A stretch of 45,700 nt of DNA from Bacteroidales bacterium (GTDB taxonomy: Bacteria > Bacteroidota > Bacteroidia > Bacteroidales > Prolixibacteraceae), in NCBI GenBank assembly GCA_031285325.1, contig JAITWJ010000073.1:1-45700 (forward strand). The letters are read 5' to 3'. The notes beneath the pieces were generated by a model. That model worked only from the letters and a program-made list of their open reading frames with translations. It was not told the origin of the DNA and searched no databases. Within the stretch, counting starts at the first letter, position 1. The number at the start of each line of letters is the position of its first letter. The translations under genes and the position numbers were made by a program. Shown in pieces: positions 24,902 to 34,279 of this stretch.

Positions 24902-26212
24902 ATGAACAACAAAAAAATAGATAAAACACATAAGAATCCGTGGATATGGATTCCCTCAGTTTACTTTTCAGAAGGATTGCCTTACGTTATTGTAATGACC
25001 GTTTCTGTTATAATGTACAAGCGGCTTGATATATCGAACTCCGAAATAGCATTTTATACAAGCTGGCTATACTTACCGTGGGTTATAAAACCATTCTGGA
25101 GTCCTTTAGTTGACTTATTCAAAACCAAACGCTGGTGGATTGTGTCAATGCAACTATTTATAGGAGCAGGATTGGCAGGAGTTGCTCTAACACTGCCTAC
25201 TTCGTTTTTCTTTCAAGGTTCTCTTGCTTTTCTGTGGTTGCTGGCCTTTAGTTCGGCCACACAAGATATTTCTATTGATGGTTTTTACATGATGGGATTA
25301 AACGAAAACAGGCAGGCTTTTTTTATAGGTATTCGAAATACATTTTACCGTTTGGCTATGATTACAGGACAGGGTATTTTGGTAATCATTGCGGGGTTTC
25401 TTGAAAATTCGTTTCTTATTTGGGAAAAAACAGCTATAAATAACATTCAATTTGCCTGGGCTTGTACATTTGCTTTTATTGCCATTGTGTTTTTTATGTT
25501 GGCAGTATATCATAAATTTATCCTTCCCCGTCCTTCAGAAGATATTAAGCAGGCGTCAGACAGTTTCAAAAACATACTCAGTCGTTTTATTGAAACATTT
25601 AAAGCATATTTTTTCAAAAAAGATATTTGGACCATATTGGGATTTTTGTTGTTATACCGCCTCGGTGAAGCTCAGTTGGGGAAAATGGCATCGCCATTCC
25701 TGCTCGATCCGGTTGAAATCGGCGGACTTGGGTTAACCACTAATCAGGTAGGATTTGTTTATGGAACAGTTGGGATAATTGCCCTTATGGTTGGTGGTAT
25801 TTCCGGTGGCTGGCTGGTTTCGCGGTATGGATTTTCGCGGCTGCTCTGGTTTTTTGTATGTTCAATTAATCTGCCTAACTTAATATATGTTTATCTTGCC
25901 TGTGTGCAACCTTCTGCATATTGGTTGATTATGGGTTCTGTGGCAATAGAACAATTGGGGTACGGTTTCGGATTTACCGCCTACACACTGTATATGCTTT
26001 ATATTTCGTCTGGAAAATACAAAACAACACATTTTGCATTCAGTACCGGAATAATGGCATTAGGAATGATGCTGCCCGGAATGGTTTCGGGCTGGATACA
26101 GGAAATGATTGGCTACACTCACTTTTTCGTGTGGGTGATGATTTGTACAATTCCCGGGTTCGTATTAGCAAAAATGATTAAAGTGGACAGGAATTTTGGG
26201 ATAAGAAAATAA
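24902..26212 (+). CDS. AmpG-like MFS transporter (PAT family)
   Basis: A 436-residue inner-membrane transporter of the major facilitator superfamily with about 12 membrane helices. The opening NPWIWIPSVYFSEGLPYVIVMTVSVIMYKRLDISNSEIAFYTSWLYLPWVIKPFWSPLVD is characteristic of the AmpG/PAT subfamily (muropeptide permease and acetyl-CoA transporter relatives). SSATQDISIDGFYM is the usual helix 4 motif, and GFGFTAYTLYMLYIS is typical of helix 10. In Bacteroidetes such genes are thought to import anhydromuropeptides or related sugars, but the substrate is not shown here. It begins 48 bp after the Fic stop. Repeat element B lies immediately downstream. Confidence 0.85.
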   Translation: MNNKKIDKTHKNPWIWIPSVYFSEGLPYVIVMTVSVIMYKRLDISNSEIAFYTSWLYLPWVIKPFWSPLVDLFKTKRWWIVSMQLFIGAGLAGVALTLPTSFFFQGSLAFLWLLAFSSATQDISIDGFYMMGLNENRQAFFIGIRNTFYRLAMITGQGILVIIAGFLENSFLIWEKTAINNIQFAWACTFAFIAIVFFMLAVYHKFILPRPSEDIKQASDSFKNILSRFIETFKAYFFKKDIWTILGFLLLYRLGEAQLGKMASPFLLDPVEIGGLGLTTNQVGFVYGTVGIIALMVGGISGGWLVSRYGFSRLLWFFVCSINLPNLIYVYLACVQPSAYWLIMGSVAIEQLGYGFGFTAYTLYMLYISSGKYKTTHFAFSTGIMALGMMLPGMVSGWIQEMIGYTHFFVWVMICTIPGFVLAKMIKVDRNFGIRK

Positions 26213-26237
26213 AACTACGTTTTAAACTGAAACCTAT

Positions 26238-26652
26238 AAACTGTTTTGAATTTACCAGGATAAGTTTTTTTTACCCCCTTCGATGAACTGTTTCACAGAA
26301 TTGCGATACCTTCGTGCAGGGCTGCACGGTACTTTCGTGGAGTTGCGAAACCTTCGCGCAGGGTTGCACGGCACTTGCGTGAGGCACGAAACGGGAAACA
26401 ATCTACAGCAATTAATAATGGACAATTGACAGTTGACAATTCACAATTAAAAGAAAGGCTGAATTGAGATCTGTATGATTTTAATAATTGCCGTGATTAT
26501 ATTTTACCACACAGAACACAAAGTTTATGCAAAGTTCGCAAAGAAAATCATGCTAATCTTTTAATCCTGTAAATCGTGGTTCAGACATCACTGTCAATTG
26601 TCCACTGTCAATTCTTAATTGTTCCAGACTTCCCGAAATTCAAAAACAGTTT
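26238..26652. mobile_element. Intergenic repeat element B with terminal inverted repeats
   Basis: A 415-bp non-coding element between convergent MFS and methyltransferase genes. The left end is AAACTGTTTTGAATTT (26238-26253) and the right end AAATTCAAAAACAGTTT (26636-26652). These are inverted repeats differing by one T. Next to the left end is the reverse of the family's end block (ACCAGGATAAG...CCTTCGATGAACTG), then a 42-bp tandem array (26298-26392), then low-complexity TGACAATT-type sequence and a segment (ACACAAAGTTTATGCAAAG, CCTGTAAATCGTGGTTC) of a kind often scattered in such genomes. No transposase is encoded, so any movement would need help in trans. Confidence 0.75.
26298..26392. 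repeat. 42-bp tandem array with hairpins (in element B)
   Basis: Two full 42-bp units plus a partial third. At the junction between units, TTTCGTGGAGTTGCGAAA forms the family hairpin inside the frame GGTACTTTC...GAAAC, which is shared with the array of element C. A second internal stem (CGTGCA/TGCACG) is present in the first unit. Confidence 0.8.
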
Positions 26653-26779
26653 CTAATATAAAGATACCAAACAAGAACCTGTTGTTAGTAAACAAACATA
26701 TTTCTTTGCCGGTAGAGCATAGCTTGCAAGTTTTTAGAGTTATCCAATAATTCGGTCTTTTATTTCGAAATAACCGGTA

Positions 26780-27616
26780 TTACTGTGTTTTTACTGCTTC
26801 CCATACAGTTGATTTTCCTTCCTTTTCAGCTGTTCCTTTCATTTCATTGTTATTTACAGTGCATTCGTAATTAACACCATTACATGTGAATTTAAGAACA
26901 CTTCCACACAACTTACCATCGATTGAATATGATTCTCCACCTGTTTTCATATTGCCTTTAAGCATTTGGTAATTTTGGGTTAAATGCATCTCGCCATCTT
27001 TAAATTTCCACGATCCTTCAACTTTTGCCGGTACTATCCACATAAATGCAGTATTCCACGAAACTGTCTGGTCGTCTATTTCCCCTATTTCATCGTATGG
27101 CCAGTCTTGCATCGAAAAAGAATTAGTTATTATGCGGGTTCCTGGCCTTAGTTCAAGTAATTTGGGTTTAAGTTGCCTGTTTATCTCCGGCAAAAGAAAC
27201 ATTGTTATAACCGTAGCTTTTGACATATCATATTCAAAGAAATCGGCTTTAACAAAATCTGTTTTGTCGGCTACCCCTTCTCTTTCTGCATATTTTTTTG
27301 AGTATTCAACCATATCCTGATTAAATTCAACTCCTGTTGCGTTAATGCCTTTTTTAGCTGCTGCAATTACAATTCTTCCATCGCCTGAACCAAGGTCAAT
27401 CAAATAGTCATTCGAGGTTAAATCTGCCATGTTTATCATTACATCAACAAGTTTATGTGGTGTGGGATACCAAATTACATCCTTCCCTGCCTGTCCTAAT
27501 TCCGGTTCGTAACTATTATCTCCGGTATTAGTCTGGCAAAATAATGTTTCCGGAAATATAAGCAATGCAAATCCCCAAAATACATGTAACCAAAATTTAC
27601 TGTTTTTCATAATCAT
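26780..27616 (-). CDS. Signal-peptide-bearing class I SAM methyltransferase
   Basis: A 278-residue protein with a Sec-type signal peptide (residues 1-28, ending LFCQT; a poor lipobox because Phe precedes Cys). A class I methyltransferase domain of the FAM173/ATP-synthase-c lysine methyltransferase-like type follows: [20 protein letters not shown], motif [40 protein letters not shown], and [29 protein letters not shown]. The last 70 residues ([24 protein letters not shown]...) form a small beta-rich domain. Signal peptides on such proteins recur in bacteria although SAM is cytosolic, so the site of action is unclear. It is monocistronic and converges on element B. Confidence 0.82.
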   Translation of the reverse strand: MIMKNSKFWLHVFWGFALLIFPETLFCQTNTGDNSYEPELGQAGKDVIWYPTPHKLVDVMINMADLTSNDYLIDLGSGDGRIVIAAAKKGINATGVEFNQDMVEYSKKYAEREGVADKTDFVKADFFEYDMSKATVITMFLLPEINRQLKPKLLELRPGTRIITNSFSMQDWPYDEIGEIDDQTVSWNTAFMWIVPAKVEGSWKFKDGEMHLTQNYQMLKGNMKTGGESYSIDGKLCGSVLKFTCNGVNYECTVNNNEMKGTAEKEGKSTVWEAVKTQ

Positions 27617-27819
27617 TTATTTTTATAAAATTACTAAAGATGCATAAAACGTTAACAATGTAGAATAAAAAAACAATTGCAAATTATAGAAAAAATTAGA
27701 CATATCAAAAACGGGAAAATTTTTACTGATAAACAACTATTCTGAATCACAATCTATAAAAGTTAGTGCAGGCAATATCTAAATATATATCTTTGAAATA
27801 TACATAATTACCGGAAAAA

Positions 27820-27849
27820 TTTGCAGTAAAAGTTTTTTATTTATATTTG
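27820..27849 (+). promoter_or_regulatory. Bacteroidota-type promoter of the RND efflux operon
   Basis: TTTG (27820-27823) and TATATTTG (27842-27849) match the -33 TTTG and -7 TAnnTTTG consensus with an 18-bp spacer. The start codon of the His-rich leader gene lies 23 bp downstream of the -7 box, leaving a very short leader. Confidence 0.75.
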
Positions 27850-27872
27850 CACACAGTTAAGCAACAATCAGC

Positions 27873-28310
27873 ATGAAAAGAATAATAAGGCTATCATTAT
27901 TATTTCTTGCCAATATTGTAGTATTGGCACATGTAGTCGTACCCCATCACCACCATGGCAGGGTAATTGTTTCCATTTGCAATATTTTTTCTATTGATGA
28001 TGTTTTAAATCACAAACATGAAGATTGTCTTCTTGAATGTGATGAATATGAGCATTCGGAGTGTTTTTTAAATGAAGACTGTATATTAAATGAACTTTAT
28101 ACTCGCTCCAATGTATCATCTGCGAATTCCAATGATTCGGATTTAACGAACTTTTATATAGACTTTCACATCATTTGTCATGATATTATACCCATTATAA
28201 GAATTCAGGATTATAATGAATTACCTTTCCGGCAAAAACCGTATATTAACTCATGTTATAGCCATTACATTACTCATTCTTTAGGGCTGAGAGCGCCTCC
28301 TGCTTGTTAA
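27873..28310 (+). CDS. His/Cys-rich small exported protein heading the efflux operon
   Basis: A 145-residue protein with an N-terminal hydrophobic segment (residues 5-24), so exported or membrane-anchored. It is followed at once by VVPHHHHG, a cluster NHKHEDCLLECDEYEHSECFLNEDC rich in His, Cys and acidic residues, and later HIICHD. It resembles small Bacteroidetes proteins (DUF6769-like) encoded first in operons for CusA/CzcA-type pumps. The residue content suggests periplasmic metal binding as chaperone, buffer or sensor; this is inferred, and no enzymatic motif is present. It is preceded by a clear promoter, and the adaptor gene starts 105 bp downstream. Confidence 0.75.
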   Translation: MKRIIRLSLLFLANIVVLAHVVVPHHHHGRVIVSICNIFSIDDVLNHKHEDCLLECDEYEHSECFLNEDCILNELYTRSNVSSANSNDSDLTNFYIDFHIICHDIIPIIRIQDYNELPFRQKPYINSCYSHYITHSLGLRAPPAC

Positions 28311-28415
28311 TTTTTATAGTTTAGTTATTTGCTTTTGATTATGTGAATAGTGATATTTTCCTATTGCAATCGAAGTATTTCCAATCTTATTTATAAACAT
28401 TAAAAAGGAGCAATC

Positions 28416-29921
28416 ATGCAAATACATAATTTAGTTCTGGCACTGTTGACGGCAATAGCCGTAATGTCATGTTCGCAAAAGCCAGGCGGGACATCCGAAG
28501 AACATGGCCACGATGAAAATTTGTTTCTCACAGGATATAGCAATGATTTTGAAGTTTTTGCCGAAGCAACGCCTTTTGTCGTCGGACAACAAAGCGATAT
28601 ATTAGCCCACTTCTCCTACTTGGAGAATTTTAAACCGTTAAAAGAAGGAAGTATAACTGTCAGTCTTATTGTTGGTACGGATGGAGTACGTCAAACTATA
28701 GAGAAACCTTTAAGAGACGGGATTTTCCAATTTTCGATTAAACCTGCCACAATAGGTACGGGTAAGTTGATCTTCGATATTACTACTCCCGACAAGACTT
28801 CACAGATTATTCTTTCAGACATCAAAATATATGATGATGAACACGATGCACAACATGCCGCCATAGATGCTGTCGTAGAAAGCAGTAATGGCGTCTTTTT
28901 CTATAAAGAACAAAGCTGGAAAGTAGATTTCGCTACCGAAGAGATTAAATATGAACCTTTCGGACAAATCATAAGAACTACGGCACAGATACAACCTTCG
29001 CAAATTGACGAAAAGGTTGTGGTTGCCAAAGCAAGTGGTATCGTTCTGTTTTCCAATGATGATATTGTAGACGGAAAAGCAGTAAATACCGGTCAGTCCA
29101 TGTTTTCAATAGAAAGCAGCGGACTGGCAGATAATAACATGGATGTGCGCTATAGCGAAGTGGTTTCCGAATACAACAAGACAAAAGCGGATTATGAACG
29201 TAAAAAAGAACTTGCCAAAGACCGCATCGTTTCGGAAAGAGATTTGCTTGAAACCGAAACAGCATACAAAAACGCTGAAGTAGTGTATCACAATCTCCGT
29301 AAAAACTTTTCATCCGGCAAACAGGTCATTTCCTCACCTATGAACGGATTTGTAAAACAGGTTTTAGTCCGTAATGGAGAATATGCCGAAGCCGGACAGC
29401 CTGTACTTATTGTTTCCCAGAATAATGATTTGCTGATAAAAGCTGAATTGCAGCCAAAGTATTTTGATGTGCTTAGCAGCATCGTTTCTGCAAACCTGAA
29501 GGTTATGAATAGCAACCTGTCTTATACACTTGATGAACTGAATGGGAAAGTCGTTTCTTTCGGCAAATCAACATATTTAAACAACCCGCTTATTCCGGTT
29601 GTATTTCAGGTAAGAAATAACATAGGCTTACTTCCGGGAAGTTTTGTGGAAATGTATATTAAACTGCAAACCAACAATAATGCGCTTGTTGTTCCTAATG
29701 GGGCAATTGTGGAAGAAATGGGAACATACTTTGTCTTTGTCCAGCTTACGCCTGAATACTTTGAGAAAAGGCCTGTGAAAAAAGGGACAACAGATGGTTT
29801 CAGGACAGAAATCATAGAAGGTATATACCCAAACGAACGGGTGGTAAGCAAGGGAGCCATTTTAGTTAAACTCGCACAAGCTTCTGGAGCATTGGACGCT
29901 CATTCAGGTCATGTGCATTAA
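28416..29921 (+). CDS. RND efflux periplasmic adaptor (CusB/CzcB type)
   Basis: A 501-residue membrane-fusion protein linking the inner-membrane pump to the outer-membrane channel. It is a lipoprotein: the signal ends AVMSC with Cys19. An N-terminal extra domain (about residues 30-150, VFAEATPFVVGQQSDILAHFSYLENFKPL) is typical of Bacteroidetes CusB/CzcB. It is followed by the barrel-sandwich lipoyl halves (VVAKASGIVLF and ISSPMNGFVKQVLVRNGEYAEAGQPVLIVS) around an alpha-hairpin coiled coil (about 245-305). EEHGHDE near the N-terminus and HSGHVH at the C-terminus are His-rich and may bind metal. AAGGAG lies 5 nt before the ATG. The pump gene starts 12 bp after the stop. Confidence 0.92.
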   Translation: MQIHNLVLALLTAIAVMSCSQKPGGTSEEHGHDENLFLTGYSNDFEVFAEATPFVVGQQSDILAHFSYLENFKPLKEGSITVSLIVGTDGVRQTIEKPLRDGIFQFSIKPATIGTGKLIFDITTPDKTSQIILSDIKIYDDEHDAQHAAIDAVVESSNGVFFYKEQSWKVDFATEEIKYEPFGQIIRTTAQIQPSQIDEKVVVAKASGIVLFSNDDIVDGKAVNTGQSMFSIESSGLADNNMDVRYSEVVSEYNKTKADYERKKELAKDRIVSERDLLETETAYKNAEVVYHNLRKNFSSGKQVISSPMNGFVKQVLVRNGEYAEAGQPVLIVSQNNDLLIKAELQPKYFDVLSSIVSANLKVMNSNLSYTLDELNGKVVSFGKSTYLNNPLIPVVFQVRNNIGLLPGSFVEMYIKLQTNNNALVVPNGAIVEEMGTYFVFVQLTPEYFEKRPVKKGTTDGFRTEIIEGIYPNERVVSKGAILVKLAQASGALDAHSGHVH

Positions 29922-29933
29922 TACCATAGAGAG

Positions 29934-32900
29934 ATGTTAAACAAGATAATTAAGTTCTCTCTTAATAATAAGTTATTTATATTATTAGGAGCGATATTAT
30001 TGATTGTCGGCGGAATCTATACCTCTCAAAAGATGGATATCGATGTATTCCCCGACCTGACAGCCCCCACGGTGGTGGTTATGGCCGATGCACATGGTAT
30101 GGCAGCCGAAGAAGTGGAACGTTTGGTTACTTTCCCAATCGAAACAGCCGTAAACGGCGCAACCGATGTACGCCGTGTCCGTTCGGCTTCGATGCAGGGA
30201 TATTCTTTTGTATGGGTTGAGTTCGACTGGGGAGCCGATATCTTTAAAGTCCGGCAGATTGTAAGCGAGAAGATGGTTACACTCGGTAATTCTTTACCTG
30301 CCGGCGTTGTCCCCGTTCTTGCCCCTCAATCCAGCGTAATGGGCGAAATCCTTTTTATCGGATTACAGGCCGATTCCACTTCGATGATGGAACTTCGCAC
30401 ATTAGCCGACTGGGTGGTTAAGCCTGCTATTTTAGCTACCGGCGGCGTATCGCAGGTTACAATAATTGGCGGCGATTACAAACAATATCAAATACTTGCC
30501 GATCCCGGGCGGATGAACGTCTATGGAGTAACAATGAGTGAACTCGAAAACGTAGGCAGAACATTCAGCGATAATTCCTCGGGCGGTGTGGTACGCGATT
30601 ATGGCAATGAATATGCATTGCGTGGAATAGCACGTACAAACGGGTTGGAAGAGCTGGGCATCACCTTCGTTAAAACAGTTAACGGAAAGCCGGTTGTTGT
30701 TTCAGATGTGGCGGATGTGGTTATCGGAAGTGGTGTGAAAATGGGCTATGCTTCACAGAATGCCCAGCCTTCGGTGATTATTTCCGTGTCGAAACAACCC
30801 AATATAAACACGCTGAACGTTACTGAGAACATCGAACGGAATCTGGATGGAATACAAAAATCATTGCCGTATGATGTCCGGATGGATACAAAGATTTTCC
30901 GTCAGGCTGACTTTATTGAAGCATCGGTAGGCAATGTCGGACGTGCCCTTATTGAAGGCGCAGTATTTGTTGTTATCATTCTATTCCTGTTTTTAGGCAG
31001 TTTCCGCACCACAGTTATTTCGATTATTGCCATTCCGTTATCCTTGCTTGGAACAGTTATTATCCTGTACCTTTTAGGCATGAATATAAACACTATGACA
31101 CTGGGAGGAATGTGTATTGCCATAGGATCTTTGGTTGACGATGCCATTATAGACGTTGAGAATGTGTATAAACGACTGCGGCAAAACAACAAAAAACCCA
31201 GAGAGGAACGGGAGCCGGTCTTTAATGTCGTATTTGAAGCTTCGAAAGAAATCCGCGCGTCTATCCTGAATGCTACTTTCATCATTATCGTTGCGTTTGT
31301 ACCGTTATTCTTTCTTTCGGGAATGGAAGGGCGTATGCTCAAACCGCTGGGGGTAGCTTACATAATCTCCCTGTTTATGTCGTTAATTGTAGCTATGACC
31401 GTTACCCCGTTGATGTGCCGCCTGATGTTGTCCGGCAAAAAATATCTGGATAAAAAAGACAAAGACAGTTGGCTTACACGCAAGCTGCTGGCATTCTATT
31501 ACAAAACCCTGAACTGGGCGCTTAACAATAAAAAGAAAGTATTATATCCGGCCATCGCTGTATTTATCATTACCTTGGTACTGTTCTTCACTATGGGACA
31601 GAGCTTCCTCCCCGACTTTAACGAAGGCTCCCTAACCATTTCCGCAGTTACCAAACCGGGTGTTTCGTTAGAAGAAAGCCAGCGTTTGGGTAACCTTATG
31701 GAAAGCGAGTTGCTTAAAATACCCGAAATTACCCATACTGCCCGCCGTACAGGCCGTGGTGAACTCGACGAACATTCGCAGGCAACGAACAGCGCCGAGA
31801 TAGATGTCAATTTCCAGCTTGAAGACAGGAACAGGGATGCGTTTTTCGCCGATGTGCGGGAAAAACTGGCAGGCGTTCCAGGTGTTGCCGCTACCGTTGG
31901 GCAGCCTCTCGGGCACCGTATCGACCACATGCTTTCGGGAACACGGGCAAATATCGCCATCAAATTATTCGGAACAGATTTAAGCCGGCTTTTCATCATG
32001 GCGAATCAAATCCAGTCTTCAATACATGGAATTGACGGGCTTGTAGATGTTTCCGTTGAGCAACAAACCGAAACTCCGCAAATACAAGTACGTGCCAACA
32101 GGGGTATGCTTGCCCGTTACGGTATATCAATAGAAGATTTTAATAAGTTTATCGAACTGGCTTTTGCCGGAGAAAAGATAGCTGATATTTACGAAGGGCA
32201 GCGAAGTTTCGATCTGGTATTAAGATTAAACAAAAACTATACTGAGAATATTGAGCAGATAAAATCGGCGCTGATTGACACCGGAAACGGAAGCAAAATA
32301 CCGCTTGAAGAAGTAGCCGAGATTGTCTCCGTTGGCGGGCCAAACTTCATCAGCCGCGAAAACGTACAGCGTAAAATTGTTGTCTCCGCAAATGTATCGG
32401 GCAGAGACCTGAAAGGAGTTGTTGACGATATCAAAAAGAAAATAGACAGCGGCATTTCTTTGCCCGAAGGTTACAGGATTGAGTACGGCGGACAGTTTGA
32501 AAGCGCAGAAAGCGCTGCCCGTACACTGTTTATTGCCTCACTGCTGGCTATTTGTGTAATTTTCATGTTGCTTTATGGCGAATTCAAAAACCTCACACTG
32601 TCGGCTATTGTATTGGTAAACCTGCCGCTGGCTTTAATCGGCGGCGTATTGGCTGTATTCTTCACTTCACGAATCGTAAGCATACCGTCTATTATCGGGT
32701 TTATTACCCTGTTCGGCATTGCTACCCGTAACGGGATATTGCTTATTTCAAAATACCAGCACATGCAGCAAACCAATATGTCATTACACGAAACGGTATT
32801 AAATGGTTCGCTCGACAGGTTAAACCCTATTCTTATGACTGCCCTTACCGCCGCTTTGGCTCTTATCCCGCTTGTGTTTAATGGCGATAAGGCGGGAAAC

Positions 32901-33032
32901 GAAATACAAAGCCCTATGGCAGTAGTTGTTCTTGGAGGACTGTTAACATCAACCCTTCTGAATATATACATCGTACCAATTGTATATGAATTATTACAAA
33001 AAAGAAAACACAACTATGAAAAATATAATTAA
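29934..33032 (+). CDS. HME-type RND efflux pump (CusA/CzcA family)
   Basis: A 1032-residue proton-driven inner-membrane pump of the heavy-metal-efflux RND class. It has the RND layout: a first helix (LFILLGAILLIVGGIYTS), large periplasmic loop 1, helices 2-6, helix 7 (KKVLYPAIAVFIITLVLFFTMG), loop 2 and helices 8-12. DVFPDLTAPTVVVMADAHGM is the typical start of loop 1, and GSLVDDAIIDVENVYKRLRQN is helix 4 with the acidic proton-relay residues. The sequence is clearly HME rather than HAE (drug) type, but the substrate ion cannot be read from it. The 3' end overlaps the channel gene by 17 nt, so the genes are translationally coupled. Confidence 0.95.
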   Translation: MLNKIIKFSLNNKLFILLGAILLIVGGIYTSQKMDIDVFPDLTAPTVVVMADAHGMAAEEVERLVTFPIETAVNGATDVRRVRSASMQGYSFVWVEFDWGADIFKVRQIVSEKMVTLGNSLPAGVVPVLAPQSSVMGEILFIGLQADSTSMMELRTLADWVVKPAILATGGVSQVTIIGGDYKQYQILADPGRMNVYGVTMSELENVGRTFSDNSSGGVVRDYGNEYALRGIARTNGLEELGITFVKTVNGKPVVVSDVADVVIGSGVKMGYASQNAQPSVIISVSKQPNINTLNVTENIERNLDGIQKSLPYDVRMDTKIFRQADFIEASVGNVGRALIEGAVFVVIILFLFLGSFRTTVISIIAIPLSLLGTVIILYLLGMNINTMTLGGMCIAIGSLVDDAIIDVENVYKRLRQNNKKPREEREPVFNVVFEASKEIRASILNATFIIIVAFVPLFFLSGMEGRMLKPLGVAYIISLFMSLIVAMTVTPLMCRLMLSGKKYLDKKDKDSWLTRKLLAFYYKTLNWALNNKKKVLYPAIAVFIITLVLFFTMGQSFLPDFNEGSLTISAVTKPGVSLEESQRLGNLMESELLKIPEITHTARRTGRGELDEHSQATNSAEIDVNFQLEDRNRDAFFADVREKLAGVPGVAATVGQPLGHRIDHMLSGTRANIAIKLFGTDLSRLFIMANQIQSSIHGIDGLVDVSVEQQTETPQIQVRANRGMLARYGISIEDFNKFIELAFAGEKIADIYEGQRSFDLVLRLNKNYTENIEQIKSALIDTGNGSKIPLEEVAEIVSVGGPNFISRENVQRKIVVSANVSGRDLKGVVDDIKKKIDSGISLPEGYRIEYGGQFESAESAARTLFIASLLAICVIFMLLYGEFKNLTLSAIVLVNLPLALIGGVLAVFFTSRIVSIPSIIGFITLFGIATRNGILLISKYQHMQQTNMSLHETVLNGSLDRLNPILMTALTAALALIPLVFNGDKAGNEIQSPMAVVVLGGLLTSTLLNIYIVPIVYELLQKRKHNYEKYN

Positions 33033-34269
33033 GAGAAAGCAACAGGCAGTAATGCCCAAGGCTTTACCCTGCGCACGCATTTTGAACACCGCTAAACCGT
33101 TAATAATTAGTATGCTGTTCACGTTAATTATTGTTCAGGTTACGGCGCAAAGCGAAGTTGAAACCGTAATGAAAGCAATAGAAACAAACAGTACTGCTTT
33201 AAGTGCATTACGCGAACAAATGGAAGCTCAAAAGTTGGGCGCCAGAACAGATATTTACCTTCAGAACCCCGAAATTGAGTTCAATTATCTCTGGGGAAAC
33301 CCATCTTCAATAGGAAATAGAACAGATATAAACATCACACAGTCGTTCGATTTCCCTACCGCCTACGGGTACAGGAATAAAATATCGAAACTGGAAAACG
33401 CCAATGCGGAACTCCTGTATAAATCCGGACGCATAAACCTGTTATTGCGGGCAAAGCAGGTTTGTATCGAGCTCGTTTATTACAACGCCCTCGCCAAAGA
33501 ATATGCCGCAAGGTTAACCAATGCAGAACGTATTGCCGCAGCCTTTCAGGCGCTGTTCGACAAAGGAGATGCCAATGTAATTGAAAACAACAAGGCTAAA
33601 CTTAACCTTACAACCGTTAGAAATGAAATTGAGCGTATTGAAATTGAAAAAACTTCATTGTTAAACGAATTACAGGCTTTAAACGGCGGCATAGAAATAC
33701 CGTTCGCCACTGCCGAATATTCCGACCATACCCTCCCTGCCAGTTTTAGCCATTGGTACGGTATGGCAGAATCAAAAAATCCGGTATTGCAGTATGTAAG
33801 AAGAGAAATAGAAATCGGGCAGCAACAGGTTAAACTCAATACCGCTTTAGGACTGCCTAAATTCAACGCAGGCTATATGAGCGAAAAAGTTGACGGAGAA
33901 CGTTACCAGGGAATTACCGTTGGCGTATCAGTGCCTTTATGGGAAAACAGGAACAGGGTAAAACAGGCCAAAGCACAGGTACGGGCTGCTGAAAAAACGC
34001 TCGAAGACACAAAAATTCAGTTCTACAGCAACCTGCAAAACCTGTTTGTGAAATCTTCCAGACTGCGGCAAAACGCCCTGCAATACCGCCATGCACTGTC
34101 AGCATACAGTAATAATGCATTTTTACAGAAAGCGCTTGATGCGGGAGAACTGTCACTGTTAAATTACCTGCTCGAAATAGAGTATTATTATGATGCGATG
34201 AATAATATGATGGAGGCGGAGAGAGATTTTAATCTTTCGCTGGCCGAATTATCGGCAGTAGAACTATAA
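33016..34269 (+). CDS. TolC-family outer-membrane efflux channel (CusC/CzcC type)
   Basis: The outer-membrane factor completing the tripartite pump. The ORF track starts at 32980, but the ATG at 33016 (MKNIIKRKQQAVMPK) is preferred. It gives a basic N-region followed by a hydrophobic stretch ending VTAQSE, a plausible signal peptide, and a 17-nt overlap with the pump gene. The mature part holds two OEP repeats rich in long helices: EVETVMKAIETNSTALSALREQMEAQKLGA, RTDINITQSFDFPTAYGYRNKISKLENANAELLYKSG and, in the second half, GITVGVSVPLWENRNRVKQAKAQVRAAEKTLEDTK. About 417 aa. It is the last gene of the operon; element C starts right after it. Confidence 0.92.
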   Translation: MKNIIKRKQQAVMPKALPCARILNTAKPLIISMLFTLIIVQVTAQSEVETVMKAIETNSTALSALREQMEAQKLGARTDIYLQNPEIEFNYLWGNPSSIGNRTDINITQSFDFPTAYGYRNKISKLENANAELLYKSGRINLLLRAKQVCIELVYYNALAKEYAARLTNAERIAAAFQALFDKGDANVIENNKAKLNLTTVRNEIERIEIEKTSLLNELQALNGGIEIPFATAEYSDHTLPASFSHWYGMAESKNPVLQYVRREIEIGQQQVKLNTALGLPKFNAGYMSEKVDGERYQGITVGVSVPLWENRNRVKQAKAQVRAAEKTLEDTKIQFYSNLQNLFVKSSRLRQNALQYRHALSAYSNNAFLQKALDAGELSLLNYLLEIEYYYDAMNNMMEAERDFNLSLAELSAVEL

Positions 34270-34279
34270 AAACCTTACA

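Noticed and set aside
29934-33032. Drug-type (HAE/AcrB) pump
   Set aside because: The loop and helix 4 motifs (DVFPDLTAPTV, VDDAIIDVEN) are of the heavy-metal-efflux class, and the His-rich leader gene fits metal export.
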